A stretch of DNA of 64,000 bases from Lingula anatina (taxonomy: Eukaryota; Brachiopoda; Lingulata; Lingulida; Lingulidae). Shown piece by piece: positions 53,800 through 64,000 of this stretch. Both the position numbers and the translations under genes were made by a program. The number at the start of each line of letters is the position of its first letter. Position 1 is the stretch's first letter. The stretch is from NCBI RefSeq assembly GCF_001039355.2, contig NW_019775435.1, forward strand, positions 331,007 to 395,006, given 5' to 3'. Below the pieces are notes generated by a model. It was not told where the DNA came from and did no database searches. It saw only the letters and a program-made list of their open reading frames with translations.

Positions 53800-54600
53800 C
53801 CCGCAAGTGGTATGTACGCCTTTTTTGGAAGTAGGAAGAAGTAAGGAGCACGTACGATCTGTACTTGTGTCGCACATAGTGAGTGAGATAATCATACGTG
53901 TATTGCAAGTGAAGCGTACGTTTTCAGAAATCGTACTTGCGAAGTAAGAGAAACGTAAGAGAAACGTAATAAGCAGGGAAGTGGAACGCACGGGTAATCA
54001 AAATAATATAAAAGGGAGCACCGAGACCCTTCATCATTCACTGTTTTGGCTTCCAAAATGGCACTTCCAAGAAGGATGCGCCATCGACTTCTACAGCTGC
54101 TAATGCTAGAGGAGGCCGAAGATCGTGACGCAATGCTTGCAGTGGTTGCTCGGGATCGCCTGCACATTTATCGTGCTGGGCACGTGCGTCGTGTTAGTGT
54201 GACGCACTTTACAAGTATGGTAGTAGTACTCGCCACGCACTTTGGAAATGAGATAAACGCACGGAGGAAGTGCGCTCACCCCCCTTTTCGTTAACACGTA
54301 CATTGAAAGCAAGTTGAACGTACGAGTCTCTTGCGTGGTAAGTACGTCTTCGTGGTAAAATACCCCGGAATTTCTGCATGCTTTTCCTGCGTTACACGCA
54401 CGCCTAGCGCATTTACTCAGTACTTTTGTCTTGCGTGCTACTAGCGTGCTCCAGGCGTTCTAATTGTCGCAGACAGGTCGTAGCGAAAAACTGGCCGGCC
54501 AGTTTTCGGGCTGCGTGCTTTGCGTCGTGTTTGCGTCCACCAAAAACAGTACGTTCCACGTGCGTGTATCTTACCACTTGGCCAATTTTTTGCACGCAAA
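53800..54600 (+). mobile_element. CpG-rich element with its own TATA box and a small frame, possibly Harbinger-related
   Basis: This island is far richer in CG than its surroundings and full of CGTA/TACG motifs. Weakly inverted ends (CGCAAGTGGTATGTACGCC at 53809; GTGCGTGTATCTTACCACTTGG at 54562) may be termini. A TATAAAAG box (54009-54016) lies about 40 nt before an ATG at 54058 opening an 82-codon frame, MALPRRMRHRLLQLLMLEEAE followed by more acidic and basic residues. This resembles the short leader of Harbinger-type transposase genes only loosely. I see no catalytic domain. Confidence 0.35.
54009..54016 (+). promoter_or_regulatory. Candidate TATA box
   Basis: TATAAAAG, followed about 25-30 nt later by TCATCATTCACTG, which could hold an initiator, and then the ATG at 54058. 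It belongs to the CpG-rich element, not to the host genes. Confidence 0.35.
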
Positions 54601-54699
54601 CCGCTCGTAGAAGCACGCACGACCGGCTGTAAGAGTAGCTTATGATAAAAATAAATGCATGAACATTTTTCATCATATACTTGTGTTTATACATGTTTA

Positions 54700-54791
54700 T
54701 AGCAGCTACACTGTATTATTACTTACGTTTCTTTATTCCAGTGTACAAATAACAATAAAGAAACGTAAGTAATAATACAGTGTAGCTGCTA
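54700..54791. repeat. Perfect inverted repeat: 38-bp arms, 16-bp loop
   Basis: Arms 54700-54737 and 54754-54791 are exact reverse complements (TAGCAGCTACACTG... on the left). The loop is CCAGTGTACAAATAAC. Perfect arms imply recent origin or selection. No promoter or terminator context is visible. Confidence 0.9.
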
Positions 54792-55113
54792 AAACTGCGG
54801 GTAAATATCTCCGCAGCTACAAAGCTGAATGGCTTCTCACTGATGCAGCTCGATAGAAATAGTCCCCCAAAACATCTTTCATAAAATATAAATGCGTGTG
54901 CCTAGATACACAGCAGCTAAGACATTCCGTAGCCCTGGACATCTGTTAACACCTGGCCTTGGTCAACTACTTAAGGTCAAAATGCGCCGACACAAGACCC
55001 AAACTAAGACTTATTTCCTATAAACAAATCGTTGATGTATTATCAAAAAGTTATTACCACCACTAAAACTAATAATCTCCTACATAAATACAATTAATTA
55101 TCTTAATTGTAGT

Positions 55114-56075
55114 TTCTTGTCTCAAATTTTTCAATCACTGTGTAATTTATTCCACATAAAACGCTATCATACTAGCGCATGGCATCCACAAAGTGACGTA
55201 GCTTATGAAAGAACCAATTCAATAATTGGACAAACTTTAAGAGAATATTATAATAAAGATCAAACTAATTGGCCTGATATTCTTCCAGGTGTAATGATGG
55301 CATTACGCATGACTTTTTGTGCACAATATACATATTTTTCTCCTTATTAATTAGTATTTGGACGAGAAATGCGTACCCCATTAGATAGTGATCTGATCCC
55401 TGAACCTAATGAAAACAAAAATCTACATCAATACATCGAAGAATTGAAAGACACACTTAAAACGGCAAAAGAAATTGCAACAGAGAACAGGGAAGCAGCT
55501 CAGAAACAGTATAAAACAGGTGCGACCTTAAGTCAAAGCAACCGATTTATAAAGAAGGTGATAGAGTTTGGTTATATACACCAATAACACCGAAAGGATT
55601 AAGTTCTAAATTGTAGACCAAGTACAAAGGACCATATTACATCACGAAAATATTATCAACAGTGTGCACGTATTATTTGAGATTGTAAAACACACAAAGA
55701 ACATAAATCGCCTGTTCATGCAAACAGATTGAAAATGTATTATGACCCTAAAGACTGCAATATATACAAACGGCTGAATGAAAGTAATTATGAGCAAGAC
55801 AAAAAATCAAATGGGAATAAAACGACCAGTGGAAGGCAAGATAGAGACATTCATGACACAGAAATAGTGGAACTTGCTTCGGACAGTAAGCAAGACGCAT
55901 ACGAGTATTATGAAGTAGAAAAATTATTATGTTGTAAGAATATAAACGCAAAGAGACATTACAAAGTATAATGGAAGGGTAATAAGAACTCTTCCTGGAA
56001 CCTGAAGAAAATATTTCAGATGCATTAAAAATAGATTATAATATCAATAAGACGTAATAAGGATGACGAAGAAAA
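55114..56075 (+). mobile_element. Ty3/gypsy retrotransposon fragment: integrase C-terminal half plus chromodomain
   Basis: Reading on +: the integrase core end (YHTSAWHPQSDVAYERTN, then NWPDILPGVMMALR, and SPY with a stop at 55348, then LVFGREMRTPLDSDL), the GDRVW and GPYYITKI post-core block, HANRLKMYYDP, and finally a chromodomain-like segment beginning YEVEKLL near 55909. At least one in-frame stop and several frameshifts break it, including inside the chromodomain. The 5' half, protease, reverse transcriptase and LTRs are absent; it runs up to the N at 56094. Chromodomain-bearing integrases define chromoviruses within Ty3/gypsy. Confidence 0.75.
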
Positions 56076-56093
56076 CGTAGAAATTAAAAAGGA

Positions 56094-56094
56094 N
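56094..56094. other. Ambiguous base (N), probable scaffold join
   Basis: A single N shortly after the retroelement fragment; the sequence on the other side (GTTTTCGGCGCCTGTCC) is unrelated. Confidence 0.4.
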
Positions 56095-56284
56095 CGTTTT
56101 CGGCGCCTGTCCACCCTTCTTATATGTATAACAATGAGCATCTGGCTGATTATAACAATCCATGCAGACCTTGCATCACTATAGTTTAAAGCGTTTATTC
56201 CCATTTATTTGTTTTGTGTGCTGGAAATGTTCTTTATTGGATGACCTGGTTAGAACCGATAAAAAAAGAGTTAGGATATAGAGA

Positions 56285-56632
56285 AGGACGCCCAAACAAC
56301 GCTCATCGGTCAAGCAGGATGCAGAATGATCGTAGAATAGACGCCACTGATCGCCGAGGAAGGCACAGAGAACGCAGCAAGAATGCTCAATGGTCGCTCA
56401 AACATCGCAATGGACGCCTTGGGTTGCATAGGGGACGTACAGTGGAGGCAGGCATGTCGCTCGCAGTTTTACAGGTCAAATCAAGATTCGGTCGTTCAAA
56501 GGACTCACAAGGGACGCAGGCGCCTTTACACTGAGACACGATTTAATTGCTTTGGCGACCGTTGAGCGTCCTGACCACATTTTTGAACGCAGAAGGGACG
56601 CAGAAAGGACGCCGTCCAGTGTAAAGGGGCCC
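56285..56632. repeat. Low-complexity GGACGC-rich sequence ending in a GACGGCGTCC MITE terminus
   Basis: Degenerate repetition of (A/G)GGACGC, ATCGC and CGCA(G/A) words, ending GAAAGGACGCCGTCCAGTGTAAAGGGGCC like the right end of 53456-53680. A similar GACGCA-rich stretch lies at 53120-53240. The short frames here are an effect of the repetition. Confidence 0.55.
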
Positions 56633-56818
56633 TTACCAGGTGTAACGCAAGTAGAGGAGACACAACCAGGCACATTGTGTCCAAATCTCCCGTCTTCTCT
56701 AGCACATTCTTGCGCCAGAGATGAGTGAATGATGGAGAAATTTTATGTATACGGGTTGACTCAGTGGTAAATGTATATGTCGGTGTCAAATTTAAGGGAA
56801 AGGCTCACTAACACGTGG

Positions 56819-57190
56819 TTAAAGATACATACGAACCGAGCATCGGTGGAACGTAGATTCCCAGTAACACATATAAACCACTTCTACTAGTTTCAAATAA
56901 ATACGACATGCCAAAGGATAAACTGAATAAATCACCCGATCAGCCATAAAAGAGTTTTAGACTGCTCCTTTCCTTAAATGTTTGGTCAAAAATTAAACCT
57001 ACTTTCGTGACCTACTTTTCTGCCCCATTGATTCACAGCATAGAATGCTAGCAGAAAAATCCGTTCAAATATCATTTTTCGGGTAAAATTAATGCCTTTT
57101 GGTAATTCTCTTAGTTCTACTACTTGGAACTATATGCTGGCATTTGGTTGGCTTTTGTGGCATAAAATTGACTTCGTATGCATCTTTAAG
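56819..57190. repeat. Direct repeat of about 380 bp, partner at 59389-59775
   Basis: Both copies start TTAAAGATACATACGAACCGAG and continue ATTCCCAGTAACACAT, ATAAACTGAATA.ATCAC, TGACCTACTTT.CTGCCCCATTGA, and CTATATGCTGGCATTTGGTTGG. They lie on either side of exons 7 and 8 of transporter C (57802-58286) and of the 58332-59250 tandem. Confidence 0.75.
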
Positions 57191-57334
57191 GTTCTCGTTG
57201 ATACATCTGAATCACATTATAGATTTTAAAAACATAAAAACAAAATATAACATCCATCACATTCAGTTTGTCACAGGGCTTTTCGATGTTGATTTCTTTT
57301 TCTTCAATCTCCCGCTGAATCTGTATCGGGACCA

Positions 57335-57525
57335 ACATCTTGGGGCGGATCCAGAGATATTTTCTCACAGTCTTTTAAATTATCTTTGCTGATCCATCCT
57401 CCATTTTTGACCGTCTTTCGACAGAAAAAAAAATTGATGAGCGTTAATGTAAACTTGAAAATTTCTGACCCTCATCCGTAGGACCCAGAAGACGGCTTCC
57501 ACCCACCCCTAAGCACAGACTTGAA
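57335..57525. repeat. Dispersed repeat, inverted partner of 36786-36960
   Basis: GGGGCGGATCCAGAGATATTTTCTC, then GATCCATCCTCCATTTTTGACCGTCTT, ending GACCCAGAAGACGGC. Non-coding. Confidence 0.5.
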
Positions 57526-57801
57526 CGAGGACGAAACAAAGAATTATTTATTGTCATATCTTACTAAACCTGTAGTTTTGGACTGTTATTTAACAAATGT
57601 GGGCAAACTAATACAGAATGTGATCTGGCACGTTTCCTCCTATTTCTGCTTCTACAAAATTATATTCTAGATACAAAGTAATAATTTGTAATTTTAATAA
57701 GAATTTACAAAGGTCAAAATCATTTTGAAGTTAACATAACAATGTCAGAAATAAAGAAGAATATTAAGTTCATCTACACCGGTAGTCCGACAACGCCTGC
57801 A

Positions 57802-60800
57802 TTAAAAAGTCTGAATATCAGCGACCTGGTTTTCTTTTCCCTTCTTTGGTCCCTCCATCCTGAGGACGTATATAGGCAAGCAGAAGGTAAGGCACGCAAT
57901 ACCTACGTTCACTAGGCTGAACTGAAAAGATGATAACATAATGATAGTCTTTAACACTTATTGTTGTGAGATTTGAAAAGTTAAAGCATGTCTTCATATG
58001 TCAAATATAATATGTTCGGTCTCTTTTGTATAATGACATTGAAGGAAAACATTCACATATGATACCTTGCCGGGAATTTTCTTAATGCAATAAAGCTCAA
58101 AGAATTTCTTTATGATTAGAAAAAAATAATTCAAATTCATGAATATGATGATATGTACTTACAAATAAAGGACTACTTTCGAGGCCCGACTTAAGCCAGT
58201 AAAACAGAGGATACTGAAGACTACCAATCACGGTCTGAGTAGAAAGCTGGATGGAATATATCTTGCCGAAATGCTGTGGCGGGAACCTAAGAGAAAATGT
58301 TGCTATAAAGTAGTTCGGTCTGAGTAGAAAGCTGGATGGAATATACGCAGGTATCTTTCCAAAATGTTGTGCCGGTGTAAGAAACTGAGGGTCCGTTTGA
58401 CAGAAAGTCCGCCTTCCATTTAGTTATAATGGTTAGGGTTAGCCTGACCTAATTGTGTCAAAATCTAGGTGCGAGGCTTACCTATACAAATGAATGGGAA
58501 GCGGACTCTCTATCGTGGTGGACTCTACATTGACATCAGACTTTTTTACCTCCGCAAAGGAGATTATGTTTTCACCTCCTTTTGCCTGCCTGTCTGTTTG
58601 TTTGTTGGTATCAACCCTAACTCAAAAAGTTATGCATGCGTTTTGATATTTTTCAGGTTAGGTCACAAATGGGCTAACTTAAATGTGATTATATTTTGGT
58701 GGTCATCCGTGATCTGGATCACCATCTGGATTCAAGAATTTTTAAGGGTTTCTTCACCATTGGGAGATGGGGTAAATGACCTTGACCTGTNCTGGATGGA
58801 ATATACGCAGGTATCTTTCCAAAATGTTGTGCCGGTGTAAGAAACTGAGGGTCCGTTTGACAGAAAGTCCGCCTTCCATTTAGTTATAATGGTTAGGGTT
58901 AGCCTGACCTAATTGTGTCAAAATCTAGGTGCGAGGCTTACCTATACAAATGAATGGGAAGCGGACTCTCTATCGTGGGGGACTCTGCATTGACATCAGA
59001 CTTTTTTACCTCCGCAAAGGAGATTACGTTTTCACCTCCGTTTGTCTGTCTGTATGTTTGTTTGTTAGTCTCAACCCTAACTCAAAAAGTTATGCATGCG
59101 TTTTGATATTTTTCAGGTTAGGTCACAAATGGGCTAACTTAAATGTGATTTTATTTTGGTGGTCATCCGTTATCTGGATCATCATCTGGATCCAAGAATT
59201 TTAAAGGGTTTCTTCACGATTGGGAGATGGGGTACATGACCTTGACCTGTTGTGCAATGAACGTGCTCTTCAACATCGCAATTTATAAGTGTGAAGTCCT
59301 CGGCGGAGGTCTGCGCTCTCTGTGTACTTTTCTTACATTCAGATTTTATTCATTCATGAATTAATTTATTTTCATTTATGTTTTTTGTTAAAGATACATA
59401 CGAACCGAGTATCGGTGGAGCTTGGATTCCCAGTAACACATGTAAACCACTTCTACTAGATTCTTATATGACTCAAATAAATTCTATATGCCAAGGGATA
59501 AACTGAATAGATCACTCGATCAGCCATAAAAGACATTTAGACTGCTCCTTTCTTTAAATTTTTGGTTGTAAATTTAACCTACTTTCGTGACCTACTTTCC
59601 TGCCCCATTGACATACAGCTTAGAATGCCAGCAGAAAAATCCGTTCAAACATCATTTTCGGGTAAAATTAAACAATGCCTTTTGGTAATTCTCTTAGTTA
59701 TACTACTTGAAACTATATGCTGGCATTTGGTTGGTTTTTGTGACAAAAAATTGACTTTGTATGCATCTTTAACTGTTAAATCACTAAATGCAAGGTCTGA
59801 CAATGATAGGAAGTTCAGAAACGCTTTGTGAGGGAACGGTCATACTTACGCATATGCCAAAAACGATATATGTACTCCATATGCGAAAGTTCTTAGTAGA
59901 CTGTGTACCAGCATTGCCACATATTGAACTTCTAACACTGGTACAGCACATAAAGCCCATAGACTCAGGCCCGAAAAACTTGTGATGAAAAAGGGGCCGA
60001 GGAAGAACTTTGGCTGAGCTGCAAACAGACAGACATTATGAAAATAGGCCTATCTATTATTAAAAGGTTACTGGCTACAATTAGTGGATTTTTAAATTGA
60101 ATTTAAAAATAATGATACAGAAACGTGATGGTATTGTTAAGGCAACCAAACCGTTATCGATGCTGTGCATCCTAATTATTTGTCATGAGTGTCAACTCTA
60201 TCTTAAATAACAGTGAAACATAGGTTATCTAATGCAGAAGTTGAGAGGGGAGACTATAAATTTGTTCTAAATGGATATATGCCCCCCCCCCTTCTCTCTC
60301 TCTCTGGTTCCATCTACTGTTTTGCTATACAAAGGTCTGCCATCGCGCATTGCACATCACTGGTCACCCACCTTTAGCCCCCTTCTGAGCTCTGTTTTTC
60401 TGTCTGTCCACCATGTATCCCCCAGCTATGGCCATCGGTATGCTAGTGGTCAGTTGGAGGATACCAAGGACGTTAGTGTAGTGGCTCACTGGAATCCAGA
60501 AAAATACTTGTATCGGAATCGAGACAAATAATGGTATCAGTGTTCACGATAAAATCCACCCGAGGATTGTGTCAACGCTTTACTGTTTTCACCTCCTTAT
60601 TTGAAGAAATGGCTCCTCTACAAATGTGCTCTTTGCTGAATATGATGGACACGATAGGTTTTGAATTGGGTTTAACTGCGAATACTATAAACTGTAACAT
60701 TGTAACTACGAAAATTATAATTCTGGAAATCATGATATATGTGGCAACAATTTTTTTTATTCAATATTAACCACAGAATTTAATGACAAAAAGCAAAGAG

Positions 60801-63526
60801 ACCCCCTCCCCAGTTACTAACAAACATTTCCGAACACATACACACACAGAAGTAGCTGAGCAAAATTACCCAACGCCTGCAGTATAAAAAACAGACTTTA
60901 AAAGCGCAAACTCTTTTCTTCAAATCCCGGAGGCAATTTCTGTAAGACTAATTTAATCACTTCTCTAGTTTTTAAAATATTCAAATGCTAGGGGGTATTT
61001 AATTATCGCTTAAGCTGAAAGCAATTTAGCGATAAATCCCTCGGAGATGGATCGATCCTGTTAGATCTAGGTATGGGAACCCAGTCTTACCTATACTTTG
61101 GTCACCGTGTGATAAGTAATCTATGATGGAGTTGAAGCTGCCGAAATACATCACTACCAACAAAACATTCCCTGAAAACCAAATTTGTGTTGTCCAAAAC
61201 AAAGGGCTCTTGAAGATCGAGGAAAGCTTGGGGACATCGCACTGCAGCTTCTCATCGGTTGATGAGGTTTCTGTCACTGGTTTTTCTCCCAAGACGATTT
61301 CTCCTGCATTAACGATGTCTCCATTTTCTTGTTTTTCAATGACGGTACCAGCGTTCTCCGCTGGTTTTTTGCCGTTTTGTATCATGTCTGCAGATGAAGA
61401 AGGTAGAGATGGTACTTTTGCCATTGGTTTTTCTGTGTCCTCATTTTCAGTCGTTTTCCAATTGTTTTGGTTTGTGTCATTTATAATAAAAACATCTGCG
61501 CTCTTTCTGTTATTGAAGTCTACTTTGGCGTTTTTAGAATCTTTTTCCTGGTTTCCCAGACAATTACATGTATATAAAGACATGGACAAACACTTTTCAG
61601 AAACAGTTTTTGTTTCTTTGTCGTTTGCCGCGTGGTCCCTAGGGGGCAGCAAAATCGTAGTAATGGTAGAAATTACGAGACCAATGGAAGCAAACACCAA
61701 CATTGAGCTCTGGTAAGGTATTCCAGCGTCATAAGCCAGCTTAGAAAGATAAATAAAAAATTATTATTATTATTATCATTATTATTAGTATTATTTCTGT
61801 GTGGAGTTACCAAATGCACGAATGTGGAACAGAGCACGGAGCCACCCATACGAGATGGAGGAGATAATTGCGTGCACTTCGCCTTGACAGTTATCTCATA
61901 TATCTCGGGTAAAACTCCACGACTTGTACTTTTTCTAATACAAAAAAACAAAGCAATTAAAATGAAATTTAGCACACACCCAAATGTACCCAACAATATA
62001 AATGCATCGTTTGAAGAGTCGTCTTAATAATTGAATAAACATTTGAATAATCCTTTTAAAAATAATCGAACCGCAGAAGAAATATGATAGTTTTACTTTA
62101 ACAAAAAGAAAAGACGACGTGCTCATGTCTGTTGCTCCAGAAACCATGATTCCAAGAGTCGTTTTGATCTTAGGAAAAAGCTGCGGCATCTGCATACCAG
62201 TCGCAAGGTACATAACACCACCTAGGTATTGGCCGATAGATCCTGGGAATAGTAGCCATTCCAGACCTGAAATATCATAGAAAAGTGTTTGGAATCAAGT
62301 TTTCAGTGCACATACATTCTACGGTCTTATACAATAGGTAAAGACCAAGCTTTTGACTTAAAAGTCATTTTGTAAATTTGATCTCTGCCAATTTGCAAAT
62401 TGGATCAATTTTTTTTTTTTGTGTTTTTAGCAAAATTATATATACTTGTATATTATCCTCCTTATCATGACAAGTGGAAGGTAACTTTCTCTTAAAAGTT
62501 ATACAGTGATGTAAATGGCAGAAGTGAGATTTAACCTGGTTGTGAAAATATATGATTTTTGTTAGTACACATTAGGGCTTATGACAAATTAAGCGTTATG
62601 GTTGACATTTACAGTTTTCTTGTAACTGACACATTGACAATTTTTTTTAACTTACACAAAGGGCGAAATTGTCAGATCCAAGTATTTGTTCTCATATAAA
62701 CCAAAAGACGGGAAAATTTTTAATGTAATATGTAAATTTACTTAATTTTGTTTCTTTTCGTGTGTTATACTATTCATTTATTCAATTTAAAAAAAGATGT
62801 TGAGGAAAGTTGATGCGTCCCAAACAAGGGGGGGAGGTAGGGGGCACGTGACCCACTAAGTCCGTTGGACCCGCCATTGAAATACTAAGATGAGATATAA
62901 TCATGAGCCCTGTTGAAGCTTCTCAAATTCAAATAACAAAAAAATTAATATTTGTTGACGAGAAGGTCATGGCAACAGAGATGCATGAGGCCGTAGGGCA
63001 AATCTACAGTAGGTGTGTTGATTAATTCTTTTGCGTTGATTTTAAATGTAAAAAATATCAAATGTGTAATTTCTTCTCTCCAATTATTTGTACTATTTGT
63101 GATACATTAGAAACTAAAAAAAAAAAACCACGAGACACTTCAAAATTACATGTTCCGTGCACCGCGTGCACCTAAAAGTCCGCTGGTTTTATTCGTAAAC
63201 GCCCCAGCAGTTCGTGCAGAATGGTTTACGTCATCGTGTTCACCCGCGGAGAGCGAAGAAACGAAACGCCTTTGTTGTCTCCTCTTCAAAGGTATTTGTG
63301 TGCAGACATTGCAATCGATGCTGTTATGTAAAACATTTGAACTCAGTAACCTGACTAAAAATAAATGTGCAGAAATCAACAGTTTTGGAACAGCCGTATA
63401 TGCTGTCCAGCAAAATATAAGACAAAGGAGCTCCTCTTTGGACTCTTGTAAAAGTCTGATGTCCAGAAAGAATAATTACCTGGTCTAGCAAATGCCATCA
63501 GCAGTGTTCCGGTGAAGCATAAAGAC
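57802..63526 (-). CDS. SLC43A3-like transporter, copy C (first exon outside the window)
   Basis: Exons 2-8 in transcript order: 63526-63480, 62266-62097, 61739-61091, 60488-60372, 60018-59850, 58286-58163, 57921-57802. No stops; exon lengths match copy B except for the loop exon 4 (649 versus 631 nt, in frame). Exon 2 enters in phase 2, so an exon 1 like 51934-51579 must lie beyond 64000. The sequence runs from SLCFTGTLLMAFARPG through GLEWLLFPGSIGQYLGG, the polar loop (DEKLQCDVPKLSSIFKSPLF), VSHYTNVLGILQLTTSIP, LEVQYVAMLVHSLLRTFAYG and HFGKIYSIQLSTQTV to a C-terminal EGPKKGKENQ. Its C-terminal exon is nearly that of copy B. The five-C run in exon 5 keeps the frame that copy A has lost. It is predicted to be functional. 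Confidence 0.85.
58316..58370 (-). repeat. Partial duplicate of exon 7 of transporter C
   Basis: CGGTCTGAGTAGAAAGCTGGATGGAATATA from exon 7 (58231-58260) recurs 85 bp further into intron 6, after which the sequence diverges from the exon. It is not spliceable as it stands. Confidence 0.6.
58332..59250. repeat. Tandem duplication of 459 bp joined by an N at 58791
   Basis: 58332-58790 and 58792-59250 match almost base for base, with about ten substitutions visible, mostly between 58500 and 58600 and their equivalents. Each copy holds a GTCCGC-family MITE. The N exactly at the junction points to two haplotypes or overlapping contig ends left unmerged. Confidence 0.85.
60988..61086. mobile_element. 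Half MITE of the GATCGATC family abutting a splice donor
   Basis: Right half of a long-palindrome copy (GCAATTTAGCGATAAATCCCTC, GGATCGATCCTG, CTAGGTATGGGAACCCAGTC), ending directly before TTA at 61087-61089. The donor of exon 4 of transporter C (GTAAGA on the minus strand) overlaps that TTA. Confidence 0.65.
61757..61797. repeat. (ATT)n microsatellite (intron 3 of transporter C)
   Basis: Imperfect ATT units just upstream (transcript sense) of exon 4. Confidence 0.85.
62270..63140. other. Intron 2 of transporter C, no feature recognised
   Basis: AT-rich sequence with T and A runs (62407-62420, 63117-63127) and a G-rich tract at 62829-62843. No transposon ends recognised. Confidence 0.4.
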
Positions 63527-64000
63527 CTGAAATGAGATTATAATTTTGAAGGTCAATGATAACATCTTGAGGGTCAGTAAATAAAATGTTTTCTCGTCAA
63601 CTGCAAGACACGTGGGCAGATGGACACATTAGATAAAAAATGACGTAATTTGCGCCAGACCATTCAAAATGAATGGAAACGGGATACAATCAAAGTTCTG
63701 ATAAGTATTATCGAAAAGCCCCAAAGTGCACCGTTTTTAAAAGTTAACCTTGATAACGAGGCACAAGCATCGCTTAGGTTGAAAAATAAATGCTCAAGGA
63801 TCGGCCAGTTGTCGGCACGTAAAGTATTTTTTTACTCCCATAAAGGACAATACTTCTGGACACAGAAAGGTCGCCGTCCAGTGTTAAGCGGGGCGAAGCC
63901 GCTTCAGTCGTTGACGCCCGAGTCAGGTCACAGCTGTCACTGAAGCACATCATGTACCTCGTCGTCTTCCAAACTACTGACAGTATGTTTTTTTTTTTGT
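63527..64000. mobile_element. Intron 1 of transporter C with a decayed GACGGCGTCC-family MITE fragment
   Basis: 63758-63893 retains AGCATCG, GATCGGCCAGTTGTCGGCACGTAAAGTA, CACAGAAAGGTCGCCGTCCAGTGTTAAG, as in 30377-30592. Exon 1 of transporter C is not present up to the window end. Confidence 0.5.

Noticed and set aside
56214-56565. Arg-rich frames as a coding gene
   Set aside because: The frames arise from GGACGC-type word repetition at the edge of a MITE; there is no conserved protein pattern.
58391-58450. TTAGGGTTAG-like sequence as interstitial telomere repeat
   Set aside because: It is one short block inside the GTCCGC-family MITE, present at the same position in all copies.
1-64000. CRISPR arrays, operons, tRNA or rRNA genes
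   Set aside because: The window is eukaryotic; no spaced identical repeats of CRISPR type were seen, and no sequence with a tRNA T-loop and matching arms or an rRNA core was recognised by eye.

Overview
This is a eukaryotic nuclear window. Genes are split into short exons with GT-AG introns and AATAAA signals, the DNA is AT-rich, and microsatellites, miniature transposons and decayed retroelements are everywhere. Domain content (galactosyltransferase joined to EGF and C-type lectin domains, an SLC43A3-like transporter family) and the TE mix (Penelope, chromodomain Ty3/gypsy, PIF/Harbinger, piggyBac-like MITEs) suggest a marine invertebrate such as a hemichordate, amphioxus, echinoderm or mollusc. 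The taxon is inference only. Three single N characters (313, 56094, 58791) mark probable scaffold joins.

Two gene families make up the coding content. (1) Two full-length 12-exon paralogues encode a type II membrane protein with a beta-1,4-galactosyltransferase (GT7) catalytic domain, then an EGF-like domain, then a C-type lectin domain. One lies on + (4134-11855, 581 aa), the other on - (26177-33973, 570 aa). All splice phases close and neither has an internal stop. (2) Three copies of an SLC43A3-like 12-TM major facilitator lie on -. Copy A (17196-24118) sits between the two glycosyltransferases and carries a one-base frameshift. Copy B (38928-51934) is intact, with 577 codons. Copy C (57802-63526) is complete except that its first exon lies beyond the window.

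Layout: 1-3.7 kb, repeats and a deleted LINE; 4.1-11.9 kb, lectin-glycosyltransferase 1; 12-17 kb, spacer with a decayed, unidentified coding region (13.9-15.3 kb); 17.2-24.1 kb, transporter A; 26.2-34.0 kb, lectin-glycosyltransferase 2; 34.4-38.9 kb, a foldback element and small repeats; 38.9-51.9 kb, transporter B, whose 8.4-kb first intron holds Harbinger, Tc1-like and Penelope remnants; 52-57.8 kb, repeats, a CpG-rich element, a perfect 38-bp-arm hairpin and a chromodomain retroelement fragment; 57.8-63.5 kb, transporter C.

The most interesting point is the fusion of a sugar-transferring enzyme to a sugar-binding lectin, with correlated divergence of the two copies. Copy 1 has Leu at the donor-selectivity position of GT7 (a residue type tied to GalNAc transfer) and an APD lectin motif. 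Copy 2 has Tyr (Gal-type) and an EPN lectin motif. The pair may have split into GalNAc-type and Gal-type enzymes with matching lectin changes. Nothing in the sequence links the transporters to the glycosyltransferases functionally beyond their being neighbours.
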